Positions 1-5,632 of a stretch of DNA of 6,400 bases are shown piece after piece (position 1 is the first letter of the stretch; each line of letters opens with the position of its first letter). The translations under genes were made by a program, and so were the position numbers. Origin of the DNA: an uncultured bacterium (GTDB lineage Bacteria; Cyanobacteriota; Vampirovibrionia; Gastranaerophilales; Gastranaerophilaceae); the NCBI GenBank assembly GCA_902464375.1, contig CABQIM010000093.1, positions 1 through 6,400 of the forward strand. Direction: 5' to 3'. Under the pieces are notes generated by a model. That model did not search any database, was not told the DNA's origin, and saw only the letters and a program-made list of their open reading frames with translations.

Positions 1-11
1 AAATAGGTCTA

Positions 12-39
12 TTGTATAGGATATAAATATCCTATACAA
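12..39. repeat. 28-bp near-perfect palindrome downstream of the helicase
   Basis: Two 13-base arms, TTGTATAGGATAT at 12-24 and its exact reverse complement at 27-39, flank only two bases (AA). As RNA it would fold into a long AT-rich hairpin. On the plus strand it is followed by CTTTTA, a weak T-tract, so it could terminate a gene entering from the left. On the minus strand, where the helicase gene stops about 45 bases before it, the following bases (TAGACCTATTT) are a poor U-tract. The perfect symmetry would also suit a dimeric regulator's operator. I cannot tell terminator from operator because the left neighbour lies outside the window. Confidence 0.6.
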
Positions 40-83
40 CTTTTACTATAAGCAATAATTTGATGCTCCATTAATTTACTTAT

Positions 84-2681
84 TTACAATTTTTTCAACC
101 TTGCGTAAGTGGCATCCATAGCTTTTTTCCCCATTTTCCCAAAATCAATTGTATACATAGTACTATCCCCAATTTGAATAACATCGGTAATATGACCTAT
201 GCCTAATTTATCATGGAACACTCTTTCTCCTACATTAAAGAAATATTGCGTTGCAGTACTCTTAGCTAATTCTTCCGCCATTTGTTGTTTTTCTTGTTCT
301 GCATCCTGACGTTTCTTTTCTTCAAGTTTGCGCTTCATAACATTATCTTCAAAGAAAGCTTTAATTTTTTCTTCCTCTTTTTCTTTATTTAGAGGACTTT
401 TGTTAATAATAACTCGACTTGGAGTACGTTTTACTACATTTGTAGTCTTTTTAACATTTGGAGCAACAAAATTTGAGCCAAATCCGGTTGAGCTTGAAGA
501 AGAACTCTTCGGTGCTGAGAAATTTGCACCAAATCCGCTAACAGGTTTTACATAACCATCTGAATTTGAACGGACAGAAGATGATTTACCGGAGCTTCCA
601 TTTGAGTAGCCTCCGCCACTAGCTTTGCCTCCATTGAAACTACCCCCGCTAAATTTACCCCCTTGGCGAACGGATTTTACAGCGCTATTAAATGTACTTC
701 TTGGTTCTGAATATTCAGAGAATGCTGATTCTTCTTCCTCTATTAATTTTGCAGGAATTTCTTCTAAAAATCGGCTAGGTGTGTAATATTTATATTCACC
801 CCACATTTGACGGCGTTTTGCGGTTGTTAAATATAATTTAGTTTCAGCTCTCGTTACACCAACATACATCAAACGTCTTTCTTCTTCCAAATCAGAAATA
901 CTGTTTGAGCATCTTGCAGATGGAAAAATACCTTCATCACATCCTGCCAAGAATACAATAGGAAATTCCAAACCTTTAGAAGCGTGAAGAGTCATAAGCG
1001 TTACATTGTTTGCAATTTCATCCATGCTATCAATGTCTGATACAAGAGATACCTGTGATAAGAATTCGCCTAACGCATTATCCAGTTCTTCCGGTTCAAA
1101 TTCATTCGCTACGTTTACAAGTTCCTGCAAGTTTTCAATTCTGGTTTGGTCTTCGTCTGCTCCTGTTGCTTGAAGTTCTCTCAAGTATCCGCTTTTTTCC
1201 AAAATCAAGCTCAAAAATTCTGGAAGAGAATATCTTGTTTGCGCTTCTTTTAACTTATCCATAAGCATCGCAAAATCTTTAAGTTTTGTGGCAGTACCTG
1301 ATTTAATCGCTTCAATATCATCAACTTCTCTTATTGCACCAAAAAGACTGATATCTCTACTATCTGCGTATTCCTGTAAGTGTTTTAATGTAGTTTCACC
1401 AATTGCACGCTTTGGAACATTGATAATTCTGCGCAAAGATTGTGAATCATCGTTATTATAAATCAATTTAAGATATGCAATTGCGTCTTTAATTTCCTTA
1501 CGGTCATAGAACTTTAGACCACCATAAATTCTATATGGAATACCTGCTGCAATGAGAGCTTCTTCAAGTGCTCTTGATTGAGCATTTGTTCTATACAAAA
1601 TCGAAAATTGATTATAGTTATCAGAAGTATCTTTAATACGTTTTACTATGTAATTTGCTTCATCCGCTTCGTCTTGCGCTTCATACAAAGAGATTTTCTC
1701 TCCATCACCTTTTTGAGAATAAAGGACTTTGTCTACACGTTCTTCATTGTTTTCAATAATCGCATTTGCAGCATTAAGAATATTTGCAGTAGAACGATAA
1801 TTTTGTTCCAATTTAACCAACTTTGCTTTTGGAAAGTCATTTTGGAAATTCATAATAATCCTAAAATCTGCACCACGCCAGCTATAAATAGATTGGTCGA
1901 CATCGCCTACTACGCAAAGGGAACGACTATCTGGAATATCCGGCAGTAAGTTTGTATAGAGTGCTTTTACAAGTTGGTACTGCGCTTGGTTCGTGTCTTG
2001 GTACTCATCGACTAGAATATGTTGGAATTTATCATAGTATTTTTTTCTAACTTCCGGATTTTGTTCCAACAATTTAACACAAAGCATCAACATATCATCA
2101 AAGTCAATAGCGTTGTTGTTATTAAGTGCATTTTCATAATATTCAAATACTTTAGCAATATTTTGTGACTTAAAATCTCTTGCAAACGTTGCAAATGTAT
2201 ATGCATCCTGCATTTTATTTTTGGCGTTTGAAATCACAGCTTTAATTAATTTTGGCTGATAAATTTTATCGTCCATATTCAACTTTTTAACAGCCTGCTT
2301 AATTATCGCCATTGAGTCGGTTTCATCGTAGATTGTGAAATTTTTATCTAATCTTTTTCCTGACTGAAAAGCATAATTTTCAATATCTTGTCTTAGAATA
2401 CGTCCGCAAATACTGTGAAAAGTACCTACCCACATATATTTTACAATATTTTCACCCAAGATAGCAGAAAGTCGTTCTTTCATTTCTTTTGCAGCTTTAT
2501 TAGTAAATGTTACTGCAAGAATTTTTCCGGCAATCGCACCGTTCTGAATCATATATGCAATTCTTGATGTTAAAACTTTTGTCTTTCCACTACCTGCACC
2601 GGCCAGTATAAGTAATGCTCCCTCAGTCGTTTTTGCAGCTTCTAGCTGCTCTTTATTAAGATTCGCTAAAATATTTTCCAT
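84..2681 (-). CDS. pcrA: PcrA/UvrD-type superfamily 1A ATP-dependent 3'-5' DNA helicase
   Basis: Cytoplasmic DNA helicase of nucleotide-excision repair, replication-fork maintenance and removal of RecA or stalled RNA polymerase (family knowledge). All SF1A motifs are visible in the 865 residues: Q motif around Q12, Walker A AGAGSGKT (27-34), motif Ia TFTNKAAKEM (58-67), Walker B VDEYQDTN (224-231), motif III GDVDQSIYSWRGAD (259-272), motif IV LEQNYRS (291-297), motif V TLHASKGLEF (564-573) and motif VI RRLMYVGVTRAE (602-613). A linker rich in Ser and Gly (about 672-740) and a charged, probably coiled-coil stretch (764-808) precede a C-terminal Tudor-like domain (816-865, starting VGERVFHDKLGIG), the RNA-polymerase-binding module of PcrA. 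Usual length is about 720-750; the excess is the linker. The start is set by the Q motif, although the upstream ribosome site is poor. It diverges from the DprA-like gene. The Tudor domain favours PcrA/UvrD over Rep. Confidence 0.97.
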   Translation of the reverse strand: MENILANLNKEQLEAAKTTEGALLILAGAGSGKTKVLTSRIAYMIQNGAIAGKILAVTFTNKAAKEMKERLSAILGENIVKYMWVGTFHSICGRILRQDIENYAFQSGKRLDKNFTIYDETDSMAIIKQAVKKLNMDDKIYQPKLIKAVISNAKNKMQDAYTFATFARDFKSQNIAKVFEYYENALNNNNAIDFDDMLMLCVKLLEQNPEVRKKYYDKFQHILVDEYQDTNQAQYQLVKALYTNLLPDIPDSRSLCVVGDVDQSIYSWRGADFRIIMNFQNDFPKAKLVKLEQNYRSTANILNAANAIIENNEERVDKVLYSQKGDGEKISLYEAQDEADEANYIVKRIKDTSDNYNQFSILYRTNAQSRALEEALIAAGIPYRIYGGLKFYDRKEIKDAIAYLKLIYNNDDSQSLRRIINVPKRAIGETTLKHLQEYADSRDISLFGAIREVDDIEAIKSGTATKLKDFAMLMDKLKEAQTRYSLPEFLSLILEKSGYLRELQATGADEDQTRIENLQELVNVANEFEPEELDNALGEFLSQVSLVSDIDSMDEIANNVTLMTLHASKGLEFPIVFLAGCDEGIFPSARCSNSISDLEEERRLMYVGVTRAETKLYLTTAKRRQMWGEYKYYTPSRFLEEIPAKLIEEEESAFSEYSEPRSTFNSAVKSVRQGGKFSGGSFNGGKASGGGYSNGSSGKSSSVRSNSDGYVKPVSGFGANFSAPKSSSSSSTGFGSNFVAPNVKKTTNVVKRTPSRVIINKSPLNKEKEEEKIKAFFEDNVMKRKLEEKKRQDAEQEKQQMAEELAKSTATQYFFNVGERVFHDKLGIGHITDVIQIGDSTMYTIDFGKMGKKAMDATYARLKKL
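459..539 (-). repeat. GFGxNFxAP protein repeat in the helicase linker
   Basis: Within the helicase linker, residues 715-724 (SGFGANFSAP) and 732-741 (TGFGSNFVAP) are two copies of a motif (S/T)GFG(A/S)NF(S/V)AP at a 17-residue period. A run of six serines (726-731) lies between them. They sit at the end of a Ser/Gly-rich stretch and before the charged C-terminal segment. The repeat is too short to be a folded domain. It reads as a duplicated short linear motif in a disordered tether. Confidence 0.7.
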
Positions 2682-2693
2682 TCCCCTATTCCC
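2682..2693 (-). promoter_or_regulatory. Weak or atypical ribosome site of the helicase gene
   Basis: Read on the minus strand, the 12 bases before the helicase ATG are GGGAATAGGGGA. The GGGG run ends only one base from the ATG, too close for normal Shine-Dalgarno pairing. The GGGAA at -12 to -8 is well placed but matches the consensus poorly. Every other plus-strand gene here has a clear AAGG or GGAGA site, so the helicase probably has a modest initiation rate. The start itself is fixed by the Q motif only a few residues in. Confidence 0.4.
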
Positions 2694-2717
2694 AAACTGT
2701 CAATTTTGTGATATTAT
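2689..2717 (+). promoter_or_regulatory. Candidate promoter of the DprA-like gene
   Basis: TTCCCA at 2689-2694 matches four of six bases of the -35 consensus. After a 17-base spacer comes an extended -10, TGATATTAT (2709-2717, with TATTAT as the hexamer). Transcription would begin near 2724, giving a leader of about 50 bases that contains the ribosome site. The -10 overlaps the candidate promoter of the divergent helicase gene. Confidence 0.45.
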
Positions 2718-2723
2718 ATATCA
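2713..2723 (-). promoter_or_regulatory. Candidate extended -10 promoter of the helicase gene
   Basis: On the minus strand this reads TGATATATAAT. It offers an extended -10 (TGA plus TATATA, 2723 to 2715) or an exact TATAAT shifted by two bases (2718 to 2713). No good -35 hexamer is seen at 16-18 bases, which fits an extended -10 promoter. The start point would lie near 2706-2708 and leave a leader of about 25 bases. Confidence 0.4.
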
Positions 2724-2761
2724 GCATACACAAAATAAACGGAAATGACAATATTATTTTT

Positions 2762-2769
2762 AAAGGTGG
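2762..2769 (+). promoter_or_regulatory. Ribosome binding site fixing the DprA-like start
   Basis: AAAGGTGG lies four bases before the ATG at 2774. It supports that codon over the in-frame GTG at 2708, which has no such site and overlaps the promoter -10. Confidence 0.7.
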
Positions 2770-2773
2770 TACA

Positions 2774-3349
2774 ATGAGCGATATTTTCAATTCAATTGAC
2801 GACGACAACAAACAACCTTCCATAATGGTTCCAATGGGAGATATGGATACAGCGGAACACTCTCCTGACACGGTAGATGAGTTAGCGATGGAGTTAGCAA
2901 CTATTAAACAGCCCGCCAAAAGAATTGCAATAATCGGTTCAAGAAATCTTGCTATTACGCACCAACAAATGATTGAAACATTAACAACTGCTCTTGTTAG
3001 ACAAGGCAATACCATTATTACATCCGGTGGTTCTTGCGGTACAAACGCAGCGGCAATTCGTGGTGCAATGAAGTCTAATCCTGATAAATTAAAAGTTATT
3101 TTACCTCAAACTATCGGGCAGCAACCTTCTGATGTTCAAGATCAACTTATCGGAGTTCCAAACATTGTTGAGCATTCAGATAGAGCTATGATGACATTAG
3201 CTGACGCTTCTAGAGTTTGTAACAGAGAAATTATTGATGATTGTAATCAGTTAATCTGTTTCCTTTCTCATACCAGCAAAACTCTTCATAGAGCAGTTGA
3301 GTATGCAGAAGAAGGTCACAAAGTAGTTACAGTATTCTATTTAGATTAG
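2774..3349 (+). CDS. Stand-alone DprA-like (SLOG/Rossmann) protein, cyanobacterial 'DNA recombination-mediator protein A' type
   Basis: A 191-residue soluble protein with one DprA-like Rossmann domain. The first ~45 residues are acidic and probably disordered. The fold begins at KRIAIIGSRN (49-58), where GSR is the DprA phosphate-binding hallmark, followed by THQQMIETLTTALV (62-75). TSGGSCGTNAAAIRGA (83-98) is the counterpart of DprA's SGGAxGID segment. Further strands are KVILPQ (107-112), QLICFL (159-164) and KVVTVFYLD (183-191). It lacks the SAM and winged-helix domains of full-length DprA, the RecA loader of natural transformation. From memory, cyanobacteria carry a very similar short protein with the same ITHQQ, AAIRGA, VILPQ and terminal VTLFYFD-like blocks; its function is, as far as I know, unestablished. 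The start at 2774 rests on AAAGGTGG. It is transcribed away from the helicase and ends at its own terminator. Ligand and activity are unknown; other SLOG families bind nucleotides or cytokinin-type substrates. Confidence 0.85.
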   Translation: MSDIFNSIDDDNKQPSIMVPMGDMDTAEHSPDTVDELAMELATIKQPAKRIAIIGSRNLAITHQQMIETLTTALVRQGNTIITSGGSCGTNAAAIRGAMKSNPDKLKVILPQTIGQQPSDVQDQLIGVPNIVEHSDRAMMTLADASRVCNREIIDDCNQLICFLSHTSKTLHRAVEYAEEGHKVVTVFYLD

Positions 3350-3365
3350 GGGTAAATGGGAGAAT

Positions 3366-3400
3366 AAAAACGAAGCTTACGCTTGTTGGTTTCGCTTTTT
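3366..3400 (+). terminator. Intrinsic terminator of the DprA-like gene
   Basis: CGAAGCTTAC (3371-3380) can pair with GTTGGTTTCG (3385-3394) around a GCTT loop, with two G-U wobbles and one U-U mismatch. One C and then TTTTT (3396-3400) follow. The A-run at 3366-3370 could extend the stem against the T-tract. It lies about 20 bases after the stop codon, as expected of a Rho-independent terminator, so the next gene probably has its own promoter. Confidence 0.6.
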
Positions 3401-3458
3401 GTTCAAAACTACTCCAAAATTACTCTTATACATCTAATCATTATTCAAGGATAAAATT

Positions 3459-4628
3459 ATGGATTTAATAAAGAAGCTCACAGGCAAAAATCCTGCTGAG
3501 TATGAGGTTGTTGCAAAATCATTGGTAGACAATACTGACACGGCTCTTTTTGCAAAACTAGTGAAACAAGACGATTTTTTGTTTGATTTTGTAAAAAATA
3601 ATGTTGCAGCAAGAATCAAACAAGCGTGTAATAAGGATAATTATCAGAACTTGATTTCATTTTTTGATTATTATTCACCATCATATGACACAATGATAGC
3701 GCAAGTTTTGTACAATTTTGGCGGATTAGAACTATTGCCATTGATTAAAGAGATATTCATAAACGGAGATAATGGCAAAAAAGCATATGCTACAAAATTT
3801 TTATCTTTAGTACCTAAAGAATATGTAAAAGAGCTCATACCACTATTAAGAAACGCTGCAAAATCAGATTTTGAACCTTTGAGTGTAAATTCAATCGAAA
3901 TTTTGGCTAGAGCAAATGACGAAGTATTTAAAAATGAAGCAATAGAATTATTAAATTCCGATGACGAATTTGAACAATACAATGGAGTAAAATACCTTGT
4001 AAACTTTAAAGCAAAAGATACATTGGAACAAATTCTAAAAACAATGAAAGAGTCTTCACTTTCAGAAAACATTGCATCTGAAATACCGTATCTTATTCCG
4101 GTAGAAGAACTTGTCAAAACAGACGATGGAATCTTAGTATTGTGTAATATTGTGAATGCAATACCGGAAATATTGCCGGTTTCTGCAGTTCTTGATTACA
4201 ATCTATTAGAAATTTTTGAAAATTTATATCATAACGATTTAACAAGCACATCTGCTTTATTATTAAGATTAGCGCAAGAGAAGCTTGCAGAACTCACAGC
4301 TAATGATGAATATTTGTTTGATTGTGATAAAAATACAAAAGACGAAGTTATTGCAATAAACAAATTTTTATCAAAGATTGACAGTAATAAGCTAAAAAGC
4401 CTGCTTTACGATGAATTGTTTGATGAAAGTGATTTTGTATTTTTTGCAGTAGATTATGTTGACGAAATTGAAGAACTCGAAGCATTACTTGATTCAAGCA
4501 ACCCAATGCTTGTTCTAAAGGTTTTGACAAAATTAAAAGAACAAAATGCTTTGAGAGCCGAACATAAGCAATCAGCAATCAATTCTATTGATGACGAAAC
4601 ATTAAGAGCTTGCATTTTAGCTTTATAA
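3459..4628 (+). CDS. Hypothetical alpha-helical, HEAT-like repeat protein
   Basis: I do not recognise a family. The 389-residue protein has no signal peptide or membrane segment. It is rich in Leu, Ile, Glu, Asp, Lys and Asn, and looks helical throughout. Helix pairs separated by short polar turns recur, for example 90-101 with 107-117, 121-133 with 141-151, 156-166 with 171-183, 187-197 and 336-346 with 348-360. The piece AIELLNSDDEFEQYNGVKYL (161-180) looks like a HEAT unit (helix, DD turn, helix). I therefore infer an alpha-solenoid scaffold or adaptor rather than an enzyme; no catalytic motif is seen. The ATG at 3459 follows AAGGA (3447-3451) at seven bases. A terminator lies between it and the DprA-like gene, so it is probably monocistronic. 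It converges on the small minus-strand gene 23 bases beyond its stop. The coding assignment is firm; the function is open. Confidence 0.85.
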   Translation: MDLIKKLTGKNPAEYEVVAKSLVDNTDTALFAKLVKQDDFLFDFVKNNVAARIKQACNKDNYQNLISFFDYYSPSYDTMIAQVLYNFGGLELLPLIKEIFINGDNGKKAYATKFLSLVPKEYVKELIPLLRNAAKSDFEPLSVNSIEILARANDEVFKNEAIELLNSDDEFEQYNGVKYLVNFKAKDTLEQILKTMKESSLSENIASEIPYLIPVEELVKTDDGILVLCNIVNAIPEILPVSAVLDYNLLEIFENLYHNDLTSTSALLLRLAQEKLAELTANDEYLFDCDKNTKDEVIAINKFLSKIDSNKLKSLLYDELFDESDFVFFAVDYVDEIEELEALLDSSNPMLVLKVLTKLKEQNALRAEHKQSAINSIDDETLRACILAL

Positions 4629-4636
4629 GCAGGAAG

Positions 4637-4661
4637 AAAAACTACCGCAATCTAGCTGTAG
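4637..4661 (-). terminator. Intrinsic terminator of the small minus-strand gene, overlapping its stop
   Basis: On the minus strand CTACAGC pairs with GCGGTAG around the loop TAGATT, with one A-G mismatch in the stem. TTTTT follows directly (4641 to 4637). The 5' arm is made of the last codons of the gene and the loop begins with its TAG stop. On the plus strand no T-tract follows, so it should act mainly on the minus-strand gene. No separate terminator is visible for the convergent HEAT-like gene. Confidence 0.5.
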
Positions 4662-4933
4662 CTTACATTTCCCAATTCAAGGGATTTATTAAACTCTCTG
4701 ACTAAGTCAGACGAAACATGCCAATTAATTTTTCCGTTCGGATATTTTATGTAATGCTTGGTCGAGCAAAGCGTCGTAACATAGCAAGCATCCAATATAT
4801 TCATGAAAGAAATATCAACACTCATATTTTCACAATGATATTTGTCTATATAAGATGATATATAGTCAACAGTATCTTGAGGTGTTGTCGTATTCGGGGT
4901 AAGCGTATCGCTATTTGGTAATAGTTGTAGCAT
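4652..4933 (-). CDS. Small hypothetical protein, possibly STAS-like
   Basis: A 93-residue soluble protein with no signal or membrane segment. The first ~18 residues are Thr/Pro/Asn-rich and likely disordered. The rest alternates helix (DTVDYISSYIDKY, 20-32), strand (NMSVDISFM, 36-44), a loop with NILDAC (45-50), helix (YVTTLCSTKHYI, 51-62), strand (KINWHV, 68-73) and helix (SDLVREFNKSLEL, 75-87). This order resembles a STAS domain (strand, DSSG loop, helix, strand, helix). In that reading DAC (48-50) replaces the DS start of the phospho-acceptor loop. The assignment is my inference and not a recognised match. The ATG at 4933 is preferred because AAGGA (minus, 4949 to 4945) lies 11 bases upstream; a TTG at 4954 would add seven residues and absorb that site. 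The gene is isolated, convergent with the HEAT-like gene and divergent from kdsC, and a terminator hairpin overlaps its stop, which supports a real gene. Confidence 0.7.
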   Translation of the reverse strand: MLQLLPNSDTLTPNTTTPQDTVDYISSYIDKYHCENMSVDISFMNILDACYVTTLCSTKHYIKYPNGKINWHVSSDLVREFNKSLELGNVSYS

Positions 4934-4944
4934 CAGTATATTTT

Positions 4945-4949
4945 TCCTT
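4945..4949 (-). promoter_or_regulatory. Ribosome binding site of the small minus-strand gene
   Basis: AAGGA on the minus strand, 11 bases before the ATG at 4933. The spacing is slightly long, but it is the only purine-rich site near any in-frame start and decides the 93-residue reading. Confidence 0.5.
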
Positions 4950-5029
4950 AACAATTAATATAACGACATTATTCTCAAATTCCTTAAATAATTTATATAC
5001 AAATCCTGCAAAAAGATGATTTTTTATTA

Positions 5030-5035
5030 TATAAT
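5030..5035 (+). promoter_or_regulatory. Candidate -10 of the kdsC-rph promoter
   Basis: An exact TATAAT stands 21 bases before the kdsC ATG, which would put the start of transcription near 5042 and leave a very short leader that still holds AAGGAGA (5044-5050). The -35 region is weak (CTGCAA at 5006-5011, 18-base spacer). An alternative is TTCTCA (4972-4977) with TATATA (4994-4999) at 16 bases. The surroundings are so AT-rich that chance matches are likely. Confidence 0.4.
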
Positions 5036-5056
5036 TGGGACATAAGGAGATTTATT

Positions 5057-5593
5057 ATGCAAAAAGAGAATGCTTTAGAAGCCGCAAAGAAAATCAAAAT
5101 GCTAGTTTTCGACTGTGATGGTGTTATGACAGACGGCAGTGTTACTTATGATGAAAATGGAGTTGAATACAAGACTTTTAACGTGAAAGACGGACACGGC
5201 ATCGTTAGAATGAACAAATCCGGATTCATAACTGCAATTATTACCGCTCGTAATAACGGAACGGTTGCTCATAGAGCGAAAAATCTTAACTTTACAGAAG
5301 TTTACCAAGGCAGACAATACAAGTTACCAGCCCTAGAAGAACTTATGGAAAAATATAATTTGGGCTACGAAAATATATCTTATATGGGCGATGATTTACC
5401 TGATATCTGTATTTTAGAAAAAGTTGGTCTGGCATGCTGCCCTGCAGATGCGGTAAAAGAAGTTCTTGATATATGCAACTTCAAATCAACAATTAACGGT
5501 GGCCGTGGTGCAGTAAGAGAACTTTGCGATTTTATTCTTGATGCACAAGGCATTGAAAAAGAATATATTGTATCCGAAGGAGCTAAAAGATAG
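5057..5593 (+). CDS. kdsC: 3-deoxy-D-manno-octulosonate 8-phosphate phosphatase (KdsC family, HAD superfamily)
   Basis: Predicted cytoplasmic Mg-dependent phosphatase that hydrolyses Kdo-8-phosphate to Kdo, the sugar linking lipid A to the LPS core. The 178 residues match the cap-less, tetrameric C0 HAD family. Motif I is VFDCDGVMTDG (17-27; nucleophile D19, acid/base D21). The family block FNVKDGHGI spans 41-49. Motif II is T63 in IITAR, motif III is K89 in QYKLPAL, and motif IV is GDDLPD (111-116). The C-terminal GGRGAVREL (148-156) is the tail segment that reaches the neighbouring active site. Two deviations: the usual TGRSS after motif II is TARNN here, and residues 125-130 read LACCPA. 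A KDN-9-phosphate or similar sugar phosphatase is possible, but no sialic-acid-type gene is nearby. AAGGAGA six bases before ATG 5057 fixes the start. rph follows after 39 bases, suggesting one transcript. Its presence implies a Kdo-containing outer membrane. Confidence 0.9.
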   Translation: MQKENALEAAKKIKMLVFDCDGVMTDGSVTYDENGVEYKTFNVKDGHGIVRMNKSGFITAIITARNNGTVAHRAKNLNFTEVYQGRQYKLPALEELMEKYNLGYENISYMGDDLPDICILEKVGLACCPADAVKEVLDICNFKSTINGGRGAVRELCDFILDAQGIEKEYIVSEGAKR

Positions 5594-5632
5594 TTATTAA
5601 AATTGTTTAAAATTTGTTAGTAGGAGAACAGC

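Noticed and set aside
328..555. Plus-strand open frame of 75 codons opposite the helicase linker
   Set aside because: It is the mirror of the Ser/Gly linker codons, has no ribosome site, and its apparent repeats follow from the helicase repeat on the other strand.
1578..1949. Plus-strand open frame of 123 codons inside the helicase gene
   Set aside because: It is antisense to the conserved motif III-IV region and has no start signal or domain; a shadow frame.
2708..2773. Longer DprA-like protein starting at GTG 2708
   Set aside because: There is no ribosome site, the codon overlaps the candidate -10, and AAAGGTGG before ATG 2774 gives a better start.
2686..3015. Minus-strand open frame of 109 codons opposite the DprA-like gene
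   Set aside because: It is antisense to the conserved Rossmann segment, and the hydrophobic look is a by-product of the opposite strand.
84..3349. UvrD-like helicase plus SLOG-type protein as an anti-phage defence pair
   Set aside because: The helicase has the full PcrA architecture with a Tudor domain, the two genes are divergent, and no nuclease, TIR, cyclase or membrane effector is nearby. A housekeeping reading is simpler.
3401..3432. Promoter for the HEAT-like gene (TTCAAA with TATACA)
   Set aside because: The spacing is 19 bases and both hexamers are imperfect in AT-rich DNA; not strong enough to annotate.
3350..3458. A riboswitch or small RNA between the DprA-like and HEAT-like genes
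   Set aside because: The only structure seen is the terminator hairpin with its T-tract; the rest is AT-rich with no recognisable aptamer.
4934..4954. Longer small protein starting at TTG 4954
   Set aside because: The extra codons would include the AAGGA site that serves the ATG at 4933, and no ribosome site fits the TTG.
4955..4969. Minus-strand four-codon frame (M-S-L-Y-stop) with an upstream AAGGA, as a leader peptide
   Set aside because: It is too short to mean anything in such AT-rich DNA, and no attenuator-like stem pair is visible.
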